A DNA stretch of 64,000 bases, from positions 62,001 to 126,000 of the forward strand of contig JAUCDD010000010.1 of assembly GCA_034675505.1 (NCBI GenBank), in the 5' to 3' direction. The DNA is from Melaminivora sp034675505. GTDB lineage: Bacteria; Pseudomonadota; Gammaproteobacteria; Burkholderiales; Burkholderiaceae_C. Below are positions 24,366 to 33,540 of the stretch, piece after piece (positions within the stretch are counted from its first letter, which is position 1; every line of letters begins with the position of its first letter). The notes under the pieces are model-generated. The model worked only from the letters and a program-made list of their open reading frames with translations, did not search any database and was not told the origin of the DNA. The position numbers were made by a program, and so were the translations under genes.

Positions 24366-26675
24366 TCAAAGGTCCCAACGCAGCGAGGCCGTCCACGTGC
24401 GCTGCGGGTAGGGGTGGAAGTTCCAGTACTGGTAGTTGTTGGCGTTGTCCACGCCCAGCGCCGCGCTGAGCTGGCGCGACACGCGCCAGCGCGCGCGCAG
24501 GTCGACGGTGAAGTACTTGCTCGCGCCGAAGTAGGCAAAGGCGTTTAAGTCGCTGTTGTCCAGCGTCGAGTACTGGCGGCCGCTGTAGCGCGCGGCGACT
24601 GTGAAGGCCCAGCGCTCGTCGGGCTGCCAAGTGGCGTAGGCGGTGGCGCGCCAGCGCGGCACGCGCGGCTGCCACTTGCCCACGCTGGCCGGGTTGGCGG
24701 CGTTGGCCACGGTGATCGAGTGCGCATAGGTCAGGCTGGCGCCCAGGTCCAGGTCGCGCCGCCCGGCCGGCTGGCCGCTGTAGGCCAGCTCCAGCCCGCG
24801 CGTGCGGATGCGGTCGACGTTCTGCACGCGCGATGTCGTGGTGCCAGCAATCAACTGGCTGTAGAGCGCGTCCTCGGTGCTCTCGGCGAACAGCGTGACG
24901 CGCGCCAGGGCGCTGCCCAGGTCTTTTTCCGCGCTCAGCTCGCCGGTCCAGGATTTTTCCGGGCGCAGGAGCGGGTCGTTGATGAAGGACAGCGCGCCGC
25001 CCGAGGTCGCGCCGTACAGCTCGCCCACGGTGGGAAAGCGCACCGCCCGCCCGAGCGAAGCCTTGAGCACGGTGTCGTCCTTCCATTGCCACGCCAGCGC
25101 CGCCTTGGGCGACAGGTGCGCCTGGCTGCGCCGCGCATAGTCCTGGCGGCTCGCCGCCGTGGCGGTGTAGCCGTCGGATGCCGTCCAGTCCTCCCAGCGC
25201 AGGCCGAGCACCGCCGTCCAGCGCGGCGCGAAGCGCCAGGCGTCCTGCGCCCATAGGTAGCGCGTCTGGGCGCGCCCACCCACCTGGCTGGCGGGCGCCA
25301 GCGGGTTGCCGGGGCCACTCCCCCAGTCGCCGGACACGTTCAATTTTTCGATGGCCAGGTGGTAGGCATCGCGCCCGGCGCCGAAATCGACGATGTGCGC
25401 GCCCTGCAGGCCCTGCGGGCGCCAGGTGCCCTTGGCCGCCAGCGTGTTCCAGCCGGTGCCGTCCTGGCTTTGCAGCGTGCCCGGGCCGCCGCTGGCCGCG
25501 CGCGGCAGCGCCGTGGCGGGCGCGCGCTGGCGGTCGCGGCCATAGTCGTACAGGCTTGCCGCCAGCTCCCAGTCGAATACGCCTTGCGTGTGGCTCTTGA
25601 GCGAGGCGCCGTGCATGGTGTGCGTCTGCGCGTCGTCGGTCAGGGGCAGTGCCGTGGGCGCCAAGGTGTAAGTGCGCCCGCCGATCTGCACCGGGCCGCT
25701 GTAGACCGGCTGGCCGTCCGGCCCGGCGAGGAAGCTCTCGGGCCGGCCGGAGGCGCGGTTGTCCCACCAGCCCAGCGTGTAGCTGGCGCGCAGCGTGGGC
25801 GTGGCGTCCCAGGCCAGCTTGACCTTGGCCTGGTCCTGCACCGTGTGGTATTGCGTTGCCGCCCCGGCGATGTACCAGGGCGCGTTGGTGGTGTTCAGCC
25901 CGGGGACGGCGCCGCGCACCGGCGTGCCCGCGCCGCCCGGCGCACCGGCGGCCACGGGCAGCGTGGCGAAGGTCTGCGGCTGGCCTTCGCTGTTCGTGCG
26001 GTGCACGCTGATCCACCAGGACCAGTCGCCGCTTTTGCTGCCCAGCGAGGCGCTGCCGTGCCAGCCGGTGAAGGTGTGGCGCGGGCCGTAGAGCTGGTGC
26101 GGCTGCGCGGCGTAGCCGGCGCTCAGGTGCGCTTCGAGCTGCGTCGGCATGCGCGTGACGTAGTCGACCACCGCGCCGGCCGAGTTGCCGGGGTAGGCGG
26201 CGGAGAACGGCCCGTACATCACGTCCACGCGCTCGATCTCCTCGGGCGCCACCAGGCCCCAGCGCGGCGCATAGTTGGTGCCGTTGGCGATGCCGTTGCC
26301 CAGGTAGTTGGACAGCAGGATGCCGTCGGCATACACGGCCGAGCGCGCGCTGTTGCCGGTGCCCGAGGCGCGCGTGGACAGGATGGCGTGGTTGTAGTCG
26401 CCGATGTAGCGCTTCCTGACCAGCAGGCTGGGCAGGTACTTGAGCGCGTCCTCGCTGTCGGTGGCGTTGATGCGCGTGGCGATCTCCTCGCGCGTCAGGC
26501 CCTCGATGGTGGTGGGGATCTGCGTGGGCAGCGAGCTGGGCGGCCCGCCGGTGACGGTGACGATGCCCAGCGAGCGCGCGCGCTCGGGCGGGGCATCGGG
26601 GGGATTGGCGTCGGCCGCGTGCGCGCACGCGGCAGCGCCGCCCAGCACGAGCGGCAGGAAACTCATTTTCTTCAT
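24366..26675 (-). CDS. TonB-dependent outer membrane receptor, probably for copper
   Basis: 769 residues. A signal peptide (MKKMSFLPLVLGGAAACAHA) leads to a plug domain (about 50-165, with EDALKYLPSLLVRKRYIGDY and PEEIERVDVMYGPFSAAYPG) and a 22-stranded barrel ending in the aromatic WTASLRWDL. The ligand is not readable from the plug, but the neighbours (DUF2946 upstream, YcnI-PCu(A)C downstream) are the usual company of copper receptors. I used the ATG at 26675, which gives the cleanest signal peptide. Confidence 0.9.
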   Translation of the reverse strand: MKKMSFLPLVLGGAAACAHAADANPPDAPPERARSLGIVTVTGGPPSSLPTQIPTTIEGLTREEIATRINATDSEDALKYLPSLLVRKRYIGDYNHAILSTRASGTGNSARSAVYADGILLSNYLGNGIANGTNYAPRWGLVAPEEIERVDVMYGPFSAAYPGNSAGAVVDYVTRMPTQLEAHLSAGYAAQPHQLYGPRHTFTGWHGSASLGSKSGDWSWWISVHRTNSEGQPQTFATLPVAAGAPGGAGTPVRGAVPGLNTTNAPWYIAGAATQYHTVQDQAKVKLAWDATPTLRASYTLGWWDNRASGRPESFLAGPDGQPVYSGPVQIGGRTYTLAPTALPLTDDAQTHTMHGASLKSHTQGVFDWELAASLYDYGRDRQRAPATALPRAASGGPGTLQSQDGTGWNTLAAKGTWRPQGLQGAHIVDFGAGRDAYHLAIEKLNVSGDWGSGPGNPLAPASQVGGRAQTRYLWAQDAWRFAPRWTAVLGLRWEDWTASDGYTATAASRQDYARRSQAHLSPKAALAWQWKDDTVLKASLGRAVRFPTVGELYGATSGGALSFINDPLLRPEKSWTGELSAEKDLGSALARVTLFAESTEDALYSQLIAGTTTSRVQNVDRIRTRGLELAYSGQPAGRRDLDLGASLTYAHSITVANAANPASVGKWQPRVPRWRATAYATWQPDERWAFTVAARYSGRQYSTLDNSDLNAFAYFGASKYFTVDLRARWRVSRQLSAALGVDNANNYQYWNFHPYPQRTWTASLRWDL

Positions 26676-26770
26676 GGGACAAGAACCTCTGCGGCGCCGC
26701 GAGCGGCGCCTGTTGAACCGCACAAGCGCGGCGCAGCGCGGGCAGGCTGGCCCGGCGCGGCGCGCTCAAC

Positions 26771-27199
26771 TCAAGCGAAGGCGGTGCAAAGGTGCGGCGG
26801 GCCGCGCGCCGGCAGCGGCGCGCTGGCGCGCGCGGGGGGCGGCCCATCGGCGCCGGCCAAGGCGATGCGCAGGCCGGCAGGCGCGGCCTGGGGCGCGGTG
26901 CCCGGCGCGGGGACTGGCGGCGGCGCCACCGGCGCGCACAGCGGGCAGTCGGCGTGGGCGCCGACCTTGAGCGGCTGCGCGTCGCCGCCATCGCCGCGCA
27001 CCACCAGCTTCATCACGCCGGCGCTGGTACACACCAGCTCCAGCGCCTGCGGGTTGACCAGCGGCGACGCCGCCGCCGCGCCCAGCGACAGCACGAACCA
27101 CAGCAGCAGCGCGCGGCCCGGCAGGGCGCGCGCCAGCAGGCGCAGGTGGTGCAGAAGCGAAAGGTTCACGATGGGCGGCGTGGCGGTGCGGCTGCGCAT
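26771..27199 (-). CDS. DUF2946-family small protein (copper-associated)
   Basis: 142 residues. An N-terminal hydrophobic segment (LPGRALLLWFVLSLGAAAAS) anchors or exports it; the conserved VCTSAGVMKLV and the ADCPLC pair of cysteines identify the DUF2946 family. The C-terminal half is Pro/Ala-rich and ends near another cysteine. The family occurs beside copper TonB receptors, as here, so metal binding by the CPLC cysteines is a reasonable inference. It is the first gene of the three-gene minus-strand run. Confidence 0.8.
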   Translation of the reverse strand: MRSRTATPPIVNLSLLHHLRLLARALPGRALLLWFVLSLGAAAASPLVNPQALELVCTSAGVMKLVVRGDGGDAQPLKVGAHADCPLCAPVAPPPVPAPGTAPQAAPAGLRIALAGADGPPPARASAPLPARGPPHLCTAFA

Positions 27200-27225
27200 G
27201 ATAGTGGCGCGGCCGCCCCAGGGGG

Positions 27226-28194
27226 CTACGGGCTGGCGCGGCGCCTGCGCGGCACGCTGGCGGCGGCGCTGCCGAGGCCGGCCGGGGCCAGCGCCGCAAA
27301 GCAGGCGGCCAGGTGGTCCACCAGCGCGCGCACCCGCGCGGGGACGAAGCGGTTGCTGGGCAGCACGGCATTCAGCGCATAGCGCGGCCCTGCCCATTGC
27401 GGCAGCAGCGCCACCAGCGCACCGCTGCGCAGGTCATCGCCAATGTCCAGCGCCGACTTGCAGGCGATGCCGGCACCCGCCAGCGCCCAGGCATGGACCA
27501 GCGCGCCGTCGTCGCAGCTGACGACCGGGTCGATGGGCACGGCCCGGGCCTCGGCGTGCGCGCCGCTGCCGCGCGTGAAGGTCCATCGCGCTTCGCGCCG
27601 GCCGGCAATGTGCAGCCCGATCAGGCGATGGCTGGCCAGCTCGTCCGGGTGCTGCGGCTGGCCATGGCGCGCCAGGTAGGCCGGCGCCGCGCAGGGCACG
27701 CGCTGCGTGACGTGCAGGGTGCGCGCGGACAGCTGCGAGTCCGCGAGTTCGCCATAGCGCAGCGCCAGGTCCACCGCGTCGCGGCGCACGTCCTGCAGGT
27801 GGTCGCCCACCGACAGGGCCAGCTGCACGCCGGCGTGGGCCTGGCAGAACGCGTCCAGCCAGGGCAGCAGCACGCTGCGCGCCAGGTCCGAGGGCGCGGC
27901 CAGGCGCACCGTGCCGCGCAGGGCGCCGGCCTGCGACAGCGCCTGGCTGGCGCCTTCGTGCAGCAGCTCCAGCGCGCGCTGCGCGTAGTCCAGCAGCGTC
28001 TGGCCCTGGGGCGTCAGCCGCATGGAGCGGGTCGAGCGCTCGAACAGCCGCGCGCCCACCTGGGCCTCCAGCCGCTTGAGCATGGCGCTGGCGGCCGAGG
28101 GCGTCAGCTCCAGCGTGCGCGCCGCTGCGGTGAGCGAGCCGCCGCGCGCGGTCTCCACCAGCACGCGCAGGTCGGTCAGATTTTCAAATTTCAT
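27226..28194 (-). CDS. LysR-family transcriptional regulator
   Basis: 322 residues: N-terminal winged helix-turn-helix (about 5-65, ARGGSLTAAARTLELTPSAA then LKRLEAQVGARLFERSTRS) and a substrate-binding-like effector domain (about 90-300). It is divergent from the alcohol dehydrogenase-like gene at 28293, the classic arrangement for a LysR target. A perfect TTTCAAAT-TTC-ATTTGAAA palindrome covers its start codon, fitting autoregulation. The stop is 26 bases before the copper run, which could be read through from here. Confidence 0.93.
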   Translation of the reverse strand: MKFENLTDLRVLVETARGGSLTAAARTLELTPSAASAMLKRLEAQVGARLFERSTRSMRLTPQGQTLLDYAQRALELLHEGASQALSQAGALRGTVRLAAPSDLARSVLLPWLDAFCQAHAGVQLALSVGDHLQDVRRDAVDLALRYGELADSQLSARTLHVTQRVPCAAPAYLARHGQPQHPDELASHRLIGLHIAGRREARWTFTRGSGAHAEARAVPIDPVVSCDDGALVHAWALAGAGIACKSALDIGDDLRSGALVALLPQWAGPRYALNAVLPSNRFVPARVRALVDHLAACFAALAPAGLGSAAASVPRRRRASP

Positions 28195-28215
28195 TTGAAA
28201 TACGGAAAGCTTTCC
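28182..28215. promoter_or_regulatory. two palindromes over the LysR start, probable operator
   Basis: TTTCAAAT (28182-28189) and ATTTGAAA (28193-28200) are perfect inverted arms around a 3-base centre that contains part of the LysR start codon. A second perfect 12-bp palindrome, GGAAAGCTTTCC, lies at 28204-28215. The stretch is AT-rich in a GC-rich setting. LysR proteins bind interrupted dyads of this kind in the divergent region. Confidence 0.6.
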
Positions 28216-28292
28216 AAGGGGCTTACTGCGTTCATTTTGCCCAAATACAGTGGCGTCCTCAGCAACCCGTTTCCCCCCGAGAGGACACCACC

Positions 28293-29321
28293 ATGACCAT
28301 GACCATGAAAGCCGTCGGCTACCACGCCAGCCTGCCGGCCAGCGACCCCCAGGCGCTGCTGGACCTGCACCTGCCCGAGCCCACGCCCGGCCCGCACGAC
28401 CTGCTGGTGCGCGTGCAGGCCGTCTCCGTGAACCCGGCCGACGCCAAGGTGCGCGCCCACATGCCGCCGCAGGACGGCGCGGCGCGGGTGCTGGGCTGGG
28501 ACGCCGTGGGCACCGTGCAGGCGGCGGGCAGCGCGGTGGCGGGCTTTGCCGTGGGCAGCCGCGTCTATTACGCCGGCGCCTTCGACCGGCCCGGGGCCAA
28601 CGCCCAGCTGCACCTGGTGGACGCCCGCCTGGCGGCGCATGCGCCGGCGTCGCTGGATGACGCCCACGCCGCCGCCCTGCCCCTGACCAGCATCACCGCC
28701 TGGGAGCTGCTGTTCGACCGCCTGCAGGCGGCGCGCGGCAACGCCAGCGCGGGGCAGACCCTGCTGGTGGTCGGCGGGGCGGGCGGCGTGGGCTCGATGC
28801 TGATCCAGCTGGCGCGCCGGCTGACCGGCCTGCGCGTGGTGGCCACGGCCTCGCGGGCGCAGTCGCGCCAGTGGTGCCTGGACCTGGGCGCGCACGACGT
28901 CATCGACCACCGCCAGCCGCTGGCGCCGCAGCTGGCGGCCCTGGGGCTGGCGCAGGTGGAGCTGCTGGCCAGCCTGACGCACACGCAGGAGCACTTCGCC
29001 CAGTACGCCGGCTGCGTCGCGCCGCAGGGCCGGATCGCGGTGATCGACGACCCGCAGGCGCTGGACGTCGTGCCCCTCAAGATGCGCAGCATTTCGCTGC
29101 ACTGGGAAATGATGTTCACGCGCTCGCTGTTTGCCACCCCCGACATGGCGCGCCAGGGCGAACTGCTGGCCGAGGTGGCGCGGCTGGTGGACGCCGGCCA
29201 GCTGCGCAGCACGCTCACGCAGGTGCTGGGGCCCATCGACGCGGCGCACCTGCGCCAGGCGCATGCCCTGGTCGAGGGCGGCGCCACGGTCGGCAAGATC
29301 GTGCTGCAAGGCTGGCACTGA
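28293..29321 (+). CDS. zinc-type alcohol dehydrogenase-like / quinone oxidoreductase family protein
   Basis: 342 residues of the medium-chain dehydrogenase fold. The N-terminal GroES-like part has VSVNPADAKVRAHMP, and VLGWDAVGTV replaces the usual GHEGAG zinc-site region; catalytic zinc cysteines are missing, as in the quinone-oxidoreductase branch. The NADPH-binding Rossmann part has LLVVGGAGGVGSMLIQLARR. The start follows GAGAGGACACC. It is probably controlled by the divergent LysR gene. The substrate is likely a quinone or reactive carbonyl, by family. Confidence 0.9.
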   Translation: MTMTMKAVGYHASLPASDPQALLDLHLPEPTPGPHDLLVRVQAVSVNPADAKVRAHMPPQDGAARVLGWDAVGTVQAAGSAVAGFAVGSRVYYAGAFDRPGANAQLHLVDARLAAHAPASLDDAHAAALPLTSITAWELLFDRLQAARGNASAGQTLLVVGGAGGVGSMLIQLARRLTGLRVVATASRAQSRQWCLDLGAHDVIDHRQPLAPQLAALGLAQVELLASLTHTQEHFAQYAGCVAPQGRIAVIDDPQALDVVPLKMRSISLHWEMMFTRSLFATPDMARQGELLAEVARLVDAGQLRSTLTQVLGPIDAAHLRQAHALVEGGATVGKIVLQGWH

Positions 29322-29475
29322 CGCGCGGCCGGGCGCGGCCACTACCATCGCAGCCAGGCAGCCGCCCCACGGCCGGCCCGGCTGCGGCGGCCCGGGCAGG
29401 AACCAAACCCTGCCCGCCACCTCCCACCCTGCGCCATGTCCCTGTTCCCCACCTTGTCCCGCCCGCTGTTGTTTG

Positions 29476-29540
29476 CTTTGATTTTTATAGCAAACTATTG
29501 CCTGTTGACGCCGGCATCGGCCCAATTTCAGCTAAAAACA
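29476..29540. repeat. dispersed repeat copy coding the dsbD-like signal peptide region
   Basis: TGATTTTTATAGCAAACT, then TGTTGACGCCGGCATCGG, then CAATTTCAGC. It codes FIANYCLLTPASAQFQL, the end of the signal peptide and cleavage region. The order ATAGC, GACGCCGGCAT, TTT fits the other copies, with more divergence. Confidence 0.45.
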
Positions 29541-31212
29541 TCGAAAACGGCCGGCGCCAGCACCCTCCCCACCCCGCACGTCAGCGCCGAGCTGGTGGCG
29601 CATGCGCCGGACGGCATCGCCCCCGGCCGGCCGCTGGCGCTGGGCCTGTTGATCCGCCACCAGCCCGAGTGGCACACCTACTGGAAGAACCCCCGGCGAC
29701 TCGGGCCTGCCGACCGAGCTGGCCTGGCAGCTGCCGCCGGGCATGGACGCGGGCGAGATCGCCTGGCCGGTGCCGCGCAAGTTCCCCATCGGCAACCTGG
29801 CCAACTACGGCTACGACGGCCAGGTGCTGCTGCCGGTGCCGGTCACCGTCTTCGCCGGCCTGGCAGCCGGGCGCCATGGCCAAGGAGGCGACGTTCAAGC
29901 TGCGCGCCTCCTGGCTGGTGTGCCGGCGCGAGTGCATTCCCGAGGAGGGCGAGTTCACGCTGCAGGTGCCCCTGCAGGGCACGACGGCGCTGCATGGCGC
30001 GGCCTTCCAGGCGGCCGCCGACGCCCAGCCCAGGCCGCTGGCGGTGGGCGGCGGCAGCCAGGCGCAGGTCGAGGGCGATGCGCTGGTGCTGCGCGTGGCC
30101 GGGCTGCCCGCCCCGTGGCAGGGCGCCGAGCTGGGCGTCTTCGCCGAAACACCCGACGTGGTGCAGACCGCCGCCCCACCCCCGACCAGCGCTGGCAGCC
30201 GGACGGCAGCTGGACGGCGCGCGTGCCCCTGTCGCCCGACCGCGGCGCCGCACCCGAGCCGCTGCCCCTGGTGCTGACGCACGCCGGCGCGGGCGTGCAG
30301 GTGGCGCTGCCGGTGGCCGGCGGCTGGCCGGCCGTGCCGCTGCGCGCCGGCGTGTCGCCCGCGCTGGCGGCAGCGCTGGCGGCCAATGCGGCGCAGGCGC
30401 CCGCGGCAGCGCCCGCTGCCACTAATGCCGCCCGTGCGACCAGCGCCGCCGCCCTGCCCGCCTGGCTGGCGGCGCTGGGCGGCGCGCTGCTGGGCGGCCT
30501 GCTGCTGAACCTGATGCCGTGCGTGTTCCCGGTGCTGGCGATCAAGGTCGCCGGCTTCGCCCGGCAGGGGCAGGACCTGCGGGCGCAGCGCCTGGGCGGC
30601 CTGGCCTATGCGGCCGGCGTGCTGCTGTCGTTCCTGGCGCTGGGCGCGCTGATGCTGGCGCTGCGCGCCGCCGGCGAGGCCGTGGGCTGGGGCTTCCAGC
30701 TGCAATCGCCAGCGGTGGTGGCGGCGCTGGCGGCGCTGTTCGCGCTGATGGGCTGAACCTGGCCGGCGTGTTCGAGTTCACCCGCATGCTGCCCTCGTCG
30801 CTGGCCGGCCTGCATGCGCGCCACCCGCTGGCGGATGCCTTCCTGACCGGGGTGCTGGCCGTGGCCGTGGCGTCGCCGTGCACGGCGCCCTTCATGGGCG
30901 CGTCGCTGGGCCTCACGGCGACCCTGCCGCCGGTGCAGGCGCTGTCCATCTTCGCCGCCCTGGGCCTGGGCCTGGCCCTGCCCTACGTGCTGGCGGCATG
31001 GCTGCCGGCGCTGGCGCGCGCGCTGCCGCGCCCGGGCGCATGGATGGAGCAGCTGCGCCGGCTGCTGGCCTTCCCGATGTTCGCCACCGTGGTCTGGCTG
31101 GTCTGGGTGCTGGGCCAGCAAAGCGGCATCGATGCCGCCGCCATGCTGCTGGCGCTGCTGGTGCTGCTGGCGCTGGCGCTGTGGACGCTGGGCCTGCCCG
31201 GGCGGGCGCGCC

Positions 31213-31250
31213 TCGTTCTTGCTCCGCTTTCAATAGCTGCCTGCGCCTGG
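31213..31250. repeat. possible dispersed repeat remnant in the dsbD-like gene
   Basis: TTGCTCCGCTTTCAATAGCT followed by GCGCCTGGCTGG. Only the ATAGCT end and part of the middle are recognisable. It codes part of a membrane helix (LSIAACAWLAW). Weak match; listed because the same gene holds another copy. Confidence 0.3.
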
Positions 31251-31698
31251 CTGGCGTGGGCCTGGGCGCCCCGCATCGTGCAGGTCGAGCCCGCTCCCCT
31301 GGCAGCGGCCGCACCCGCCCCGGCGGGCGCGGGCGCGGCCTGGCAGCCCTGGAGCCCGGGCCTGCCGGCGCAGCTGCTGGCCCAGGGCCGCCCGGTGTTC
31401 GTGGACTTCACCGCCGCCTGGTGCGTGACCTGCCAGTACAACAAGCAGACCACGCTGGCCGATGCGCAGGTGCTGCAGGGCTTCGCCGCCCGGGGCGTCA
31501 CGCTGCTGCGCGCCGACTGGACGCGGCGCGATGCGGCCATCACCGCCGCGCTGGGCGAGCTGGGCCGCTCGGGCGTGCCGGTCTATGTGCTGCATGCGCC
31601 GGGCCGCGCGCCGGTGGTGTTCAGCGAGATCCTGCGCGCACGCGAGCTGCGCGACGCACTCGCCGCCCTGTAGCGCCCTGCGCCGCAGCCCGGGCCCT

Positions 31699-32205
31699 TC
31701 AGCCCGGCGAAGGACGGTCGGCGGCAGCAGGGCTGGCCGGCAGCTCGGGGCCGATCTTGAACACGCCGCTGACGCGCGCGCAGGGCGTGCCGTCGGCGCT
31801 GACCAGCCCCTGGGCGAACACCAGCGAGCGCGTGGCCCGCAGCAACTCGGCCGTGCCCTCCAGCCAGCAGCCCAGCGGCGAGGGCGCCAAGTAGTCGATC
31901 TGCAGGCTGATGGTGGGCAGGAAGCGCCCCTTGACCGGCCCCGGCTGCCCCAGCACCGCCATCGGCAGCAGCATGTCGCAAAAGCTGGCCAGCATGCCGC
32001 CGTGCAGGTTGCCCATGGGGTTGCAGTGGCGCTGCTCGACACGCAGGCCGAAGCGCAGCTGCGCCGCGTCCCGGCGCACGTACAGCGGGCCGTTGGCCTG
32101 CATGAAGGGGCCGCCGGCGTGGAAGGCTTCGAAGGCCGGGCGGCGGCGGCGGCGGCAATGCGCGCTCCAGGAGCGCGTCGGCGGGGGGGTGTCACGGGCG
32201 GTCAT
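31699..32205 (-). CDS. PaaI-family thioesterase (hotdog fold)
   Basis: 168 residues. The motif CNPMGNLHGGMLASFCDMLL is the active-site region of the PaaI/YbgC-like acyl-CoA thioesterases, with the hotdog helix following. The N-terminal 40 residues are Arg-rich because of a CGG triplet run near 32137-32157. I used the ATG at 32205. It is convergent with the dsbD-like gene, 25 bases away. The acyl substrate is unknown; the family clears stalled CoA thioesters. Confidence 0.88.
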   Translation of the reverse strand: MTARDTPPPTRSWSAHCRRRRRPAFEAFHAGGPFMQANGPLYVRRDAAQLRFGLRVEQRHCNPMGNLHGGMLASFCDMLLPMAVLGQPGPVKGRFLPTISLQIDYLAPSPLGCWLEGTAELLRATRSLVFAQGLVSADGTPCARVSGVFKIGPELPASPAAADRPSPG

Positions 32206-32491
32206 GGCGGTGTGTCTCCTGCCGCACCTCGGCGGCGAAATCGGCGCTGGCCTGCAGGTGCGCAGGGCGGGGAGGGCGTGCATCGCGGGGCCATGGCGCA
32301 AAGCCCGCGCAGCCCTGTCAGGCGCGCGACTGCGGCAGGCGCCGAGCCATTTCCTTGATCTGCGTCATGCCGGCTGCGGGCGCGCCGTGCGCCACTCGGG
32401 CCGCCGGCGCACCCATGGCGTGCGCGGGCACCCATCATCGCCGCTTGTCTTTTTTTTCTTCTTCCACCTCCTTGCCATCGCCCAGCCTGCC

Positions 32492-33505
32492 ATGCGCCGC
32501 TCTCTCATCCTGGCCAGCACCCTGTTTCTTGCCCTGTCCGCAGGCGTCCGCGCCACCGCCCCGGCGCCCACCGCCCCCCCGGCTGCGCAGCCGCAGGCCG
32601 GCGCTGCGCCTGCGCTCGTGCAGGAGCTGCGCTTCAAGATGCAGTCGCCCCAGGTGCGCGACCTGCAGGTGCGCCTGCGCCAGGCCCGCTACCTGGCGGT
32701 GGTGGATGTGGAGGACCGCTTCGGGCAGCTCACGCGCGAGGCCGTCATCCGGCTGCAAAAGGACGCCGGCCTGCGCCCCACCGGCGTGGTCGATGCCGCC
32801 ACCTGGGCGCAGCTCGCCGCACGCTCGCGCACGCCCACCCAGGCCGAGCTGAACAACACCGATACCGGCGCCTGGTTCGTCGCGCCGCAGGAGCCGGGCT
32901 TCATGAAGGAGCTGCAGCACCGCCTGCGCCAGGCGGGCGTGTACGGCGGCGAGCTGGACGGCGTGTTCAGCGGCGCCACGCGCCAGGCGATCGCCGCCTG
33001 GCGCACGCGCATCGGCCTGCCGGCCGACGAGGTCATGGACGAGCGCGCCTGGTCGCCGCTCATCCGCCGCACGCGCCTGCCGCGCTACGCCGAGCTGTTC
33101 GACGCGCCGCCGGCCAGCAGCAGCACGCAGGAGCTCGATCCGCGCTGCACCAGCGGCCGGGTGATCTGCATCTCGCGCCAGCAGAAAAAGATGTCCCTGG
33201 TGGACAACGGCAGGATCCGCTTCACGCGCGAGGCGCGCTTTGCCATGCCGGGCTGGGAGAGCGACGAGGGCGAGTTCCGCATCTGGTACATGAACCACGA
33301 GACGGTCTCGAAGATCTTCGGCGAGCGCACGCCCATGCCCTATGCGCTGTTCTACGACCGCAACGTGGCGGTGCACTACTCGCAGGACTTCGCCGACAAG
33401 GGCTACGGCGGCGGCTCGCACGGCTGCAGCCAGCTGCGCGACTACCAGGTGGCCAAGTGGCTGTACGAGCAGGTCAAGGTGGGCGACCGCGTAGTCGTCT
33501 ATTGA
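32492..33505 (+). CDS. L,D-transpeptidase with two peptidoglycan-binding domains
   Basis: 337 residues, exported (MRRSLILASTLFLALSAGVR signal). Two PG_binding_1 domains follow (VRDLQVRLRQARYLAVVDVE, EAVIRLQKDAGLRPTGVVD; and FMKELQHRLRQAGVYGGELD, TRQAIAAWRTRIGLP), then a YkuD catalytic domain (about 215-337) with the cysteine motif GGSHGCSQLRDYQVAKWL. These enzymes make 3-3 crosslinks or attach proteins to peptidoglycan. The 286-base gap upstream holds a T-rich tract (32446-32462) but no gene. It ends 35 bases before hemE. Confidence 0.92.
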   Translation: MRRSLILASTLFLALSAGVRATAPAPTAPPAAQPQAGAAPALVQELRFKMQSPQVRDLQVRLRQARYLAVVDVEDRFGQLTREAVIRLQKDAGLRPTGVVDAATWAQLAARSRTPTQAELNNTDTGAWFVAPQEPGFMKELQHRLRQAGVYGGELDGVFSGATRQAIAAWRTRIGLPADEVMDERAWSPLIRRTRLPRYAELFDAPPASSSTQELDPRCTSGRVICISRQQKKMSLVDNGRIRFTREARFAMPGWESDEGEFRIWYMNHETVSKIFGERTPMPYALFYDRNVAVHYSQDFADKGYGGGSHGCSQLRDYQVAKWLYEQVKVGDRVVVY

Positions 33506-33526
33506 GGCAGGCGGCGGGCGCGCTGC

Positions 33527-33535
33527 GACAATCGC
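33527..33535 (+). promoter_or_regulatory. start-proximal GACAATCGC motif before hemE
   Basis: Exact motif copy with its T 9 bases before the hemE ATG and no Shine-Dalgarno between. A TTGAGG -35-like hexamer at 33502-33507 lies 19 bases upstream of the -10-like GACAAT, overlapping the end of the L,D-transpeptidase gene. This is the best promoter candidate among the motif copies. Confidence 0.5.
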
Positions 33536-33540
33536 CGCCC

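Larger units (their letters stand above)
29436..31673 (+). pseudogene. DsbD/ScsB-like thiol:disulphide interchange protein, four frameshifts
   Basis: If read through the shifts, the product is about 745 residues: signal peptide, a periplasmic domain (PEWHTYWKNPGDSGLP, NYGYDGQVLLPVPV), a DsbD membrane domain (LNLMPCVFPVLAIKVAGFAR, SPCTAPFMGASLGL) and a C-terminal thioredoxin-like domain (FVDFTAAWCVTCQYNK). It would carry electrons from the cytoplasm to periplasmic thiols. The frame breaks at 29691-29694 (+1 C), 29869-29871 (+1 G), 30174-30177 (-1 C) and about 30751-30754 (-1 C, giving a TGA). All are single-base changes in G or C runs and sum to zero. Either a decayed gene or local sequencing error. 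The signal peptide lies in a dispersed repeat copy. Confidence 0.85.

Noticed and set aside
29691..30755. Programmed frameshifting in the dsbD-like gene
   Set aside because: Four separate shifts in plain G/C runs, with no slippery heptamer and no such precedent in the family; error or decay is far more likely.
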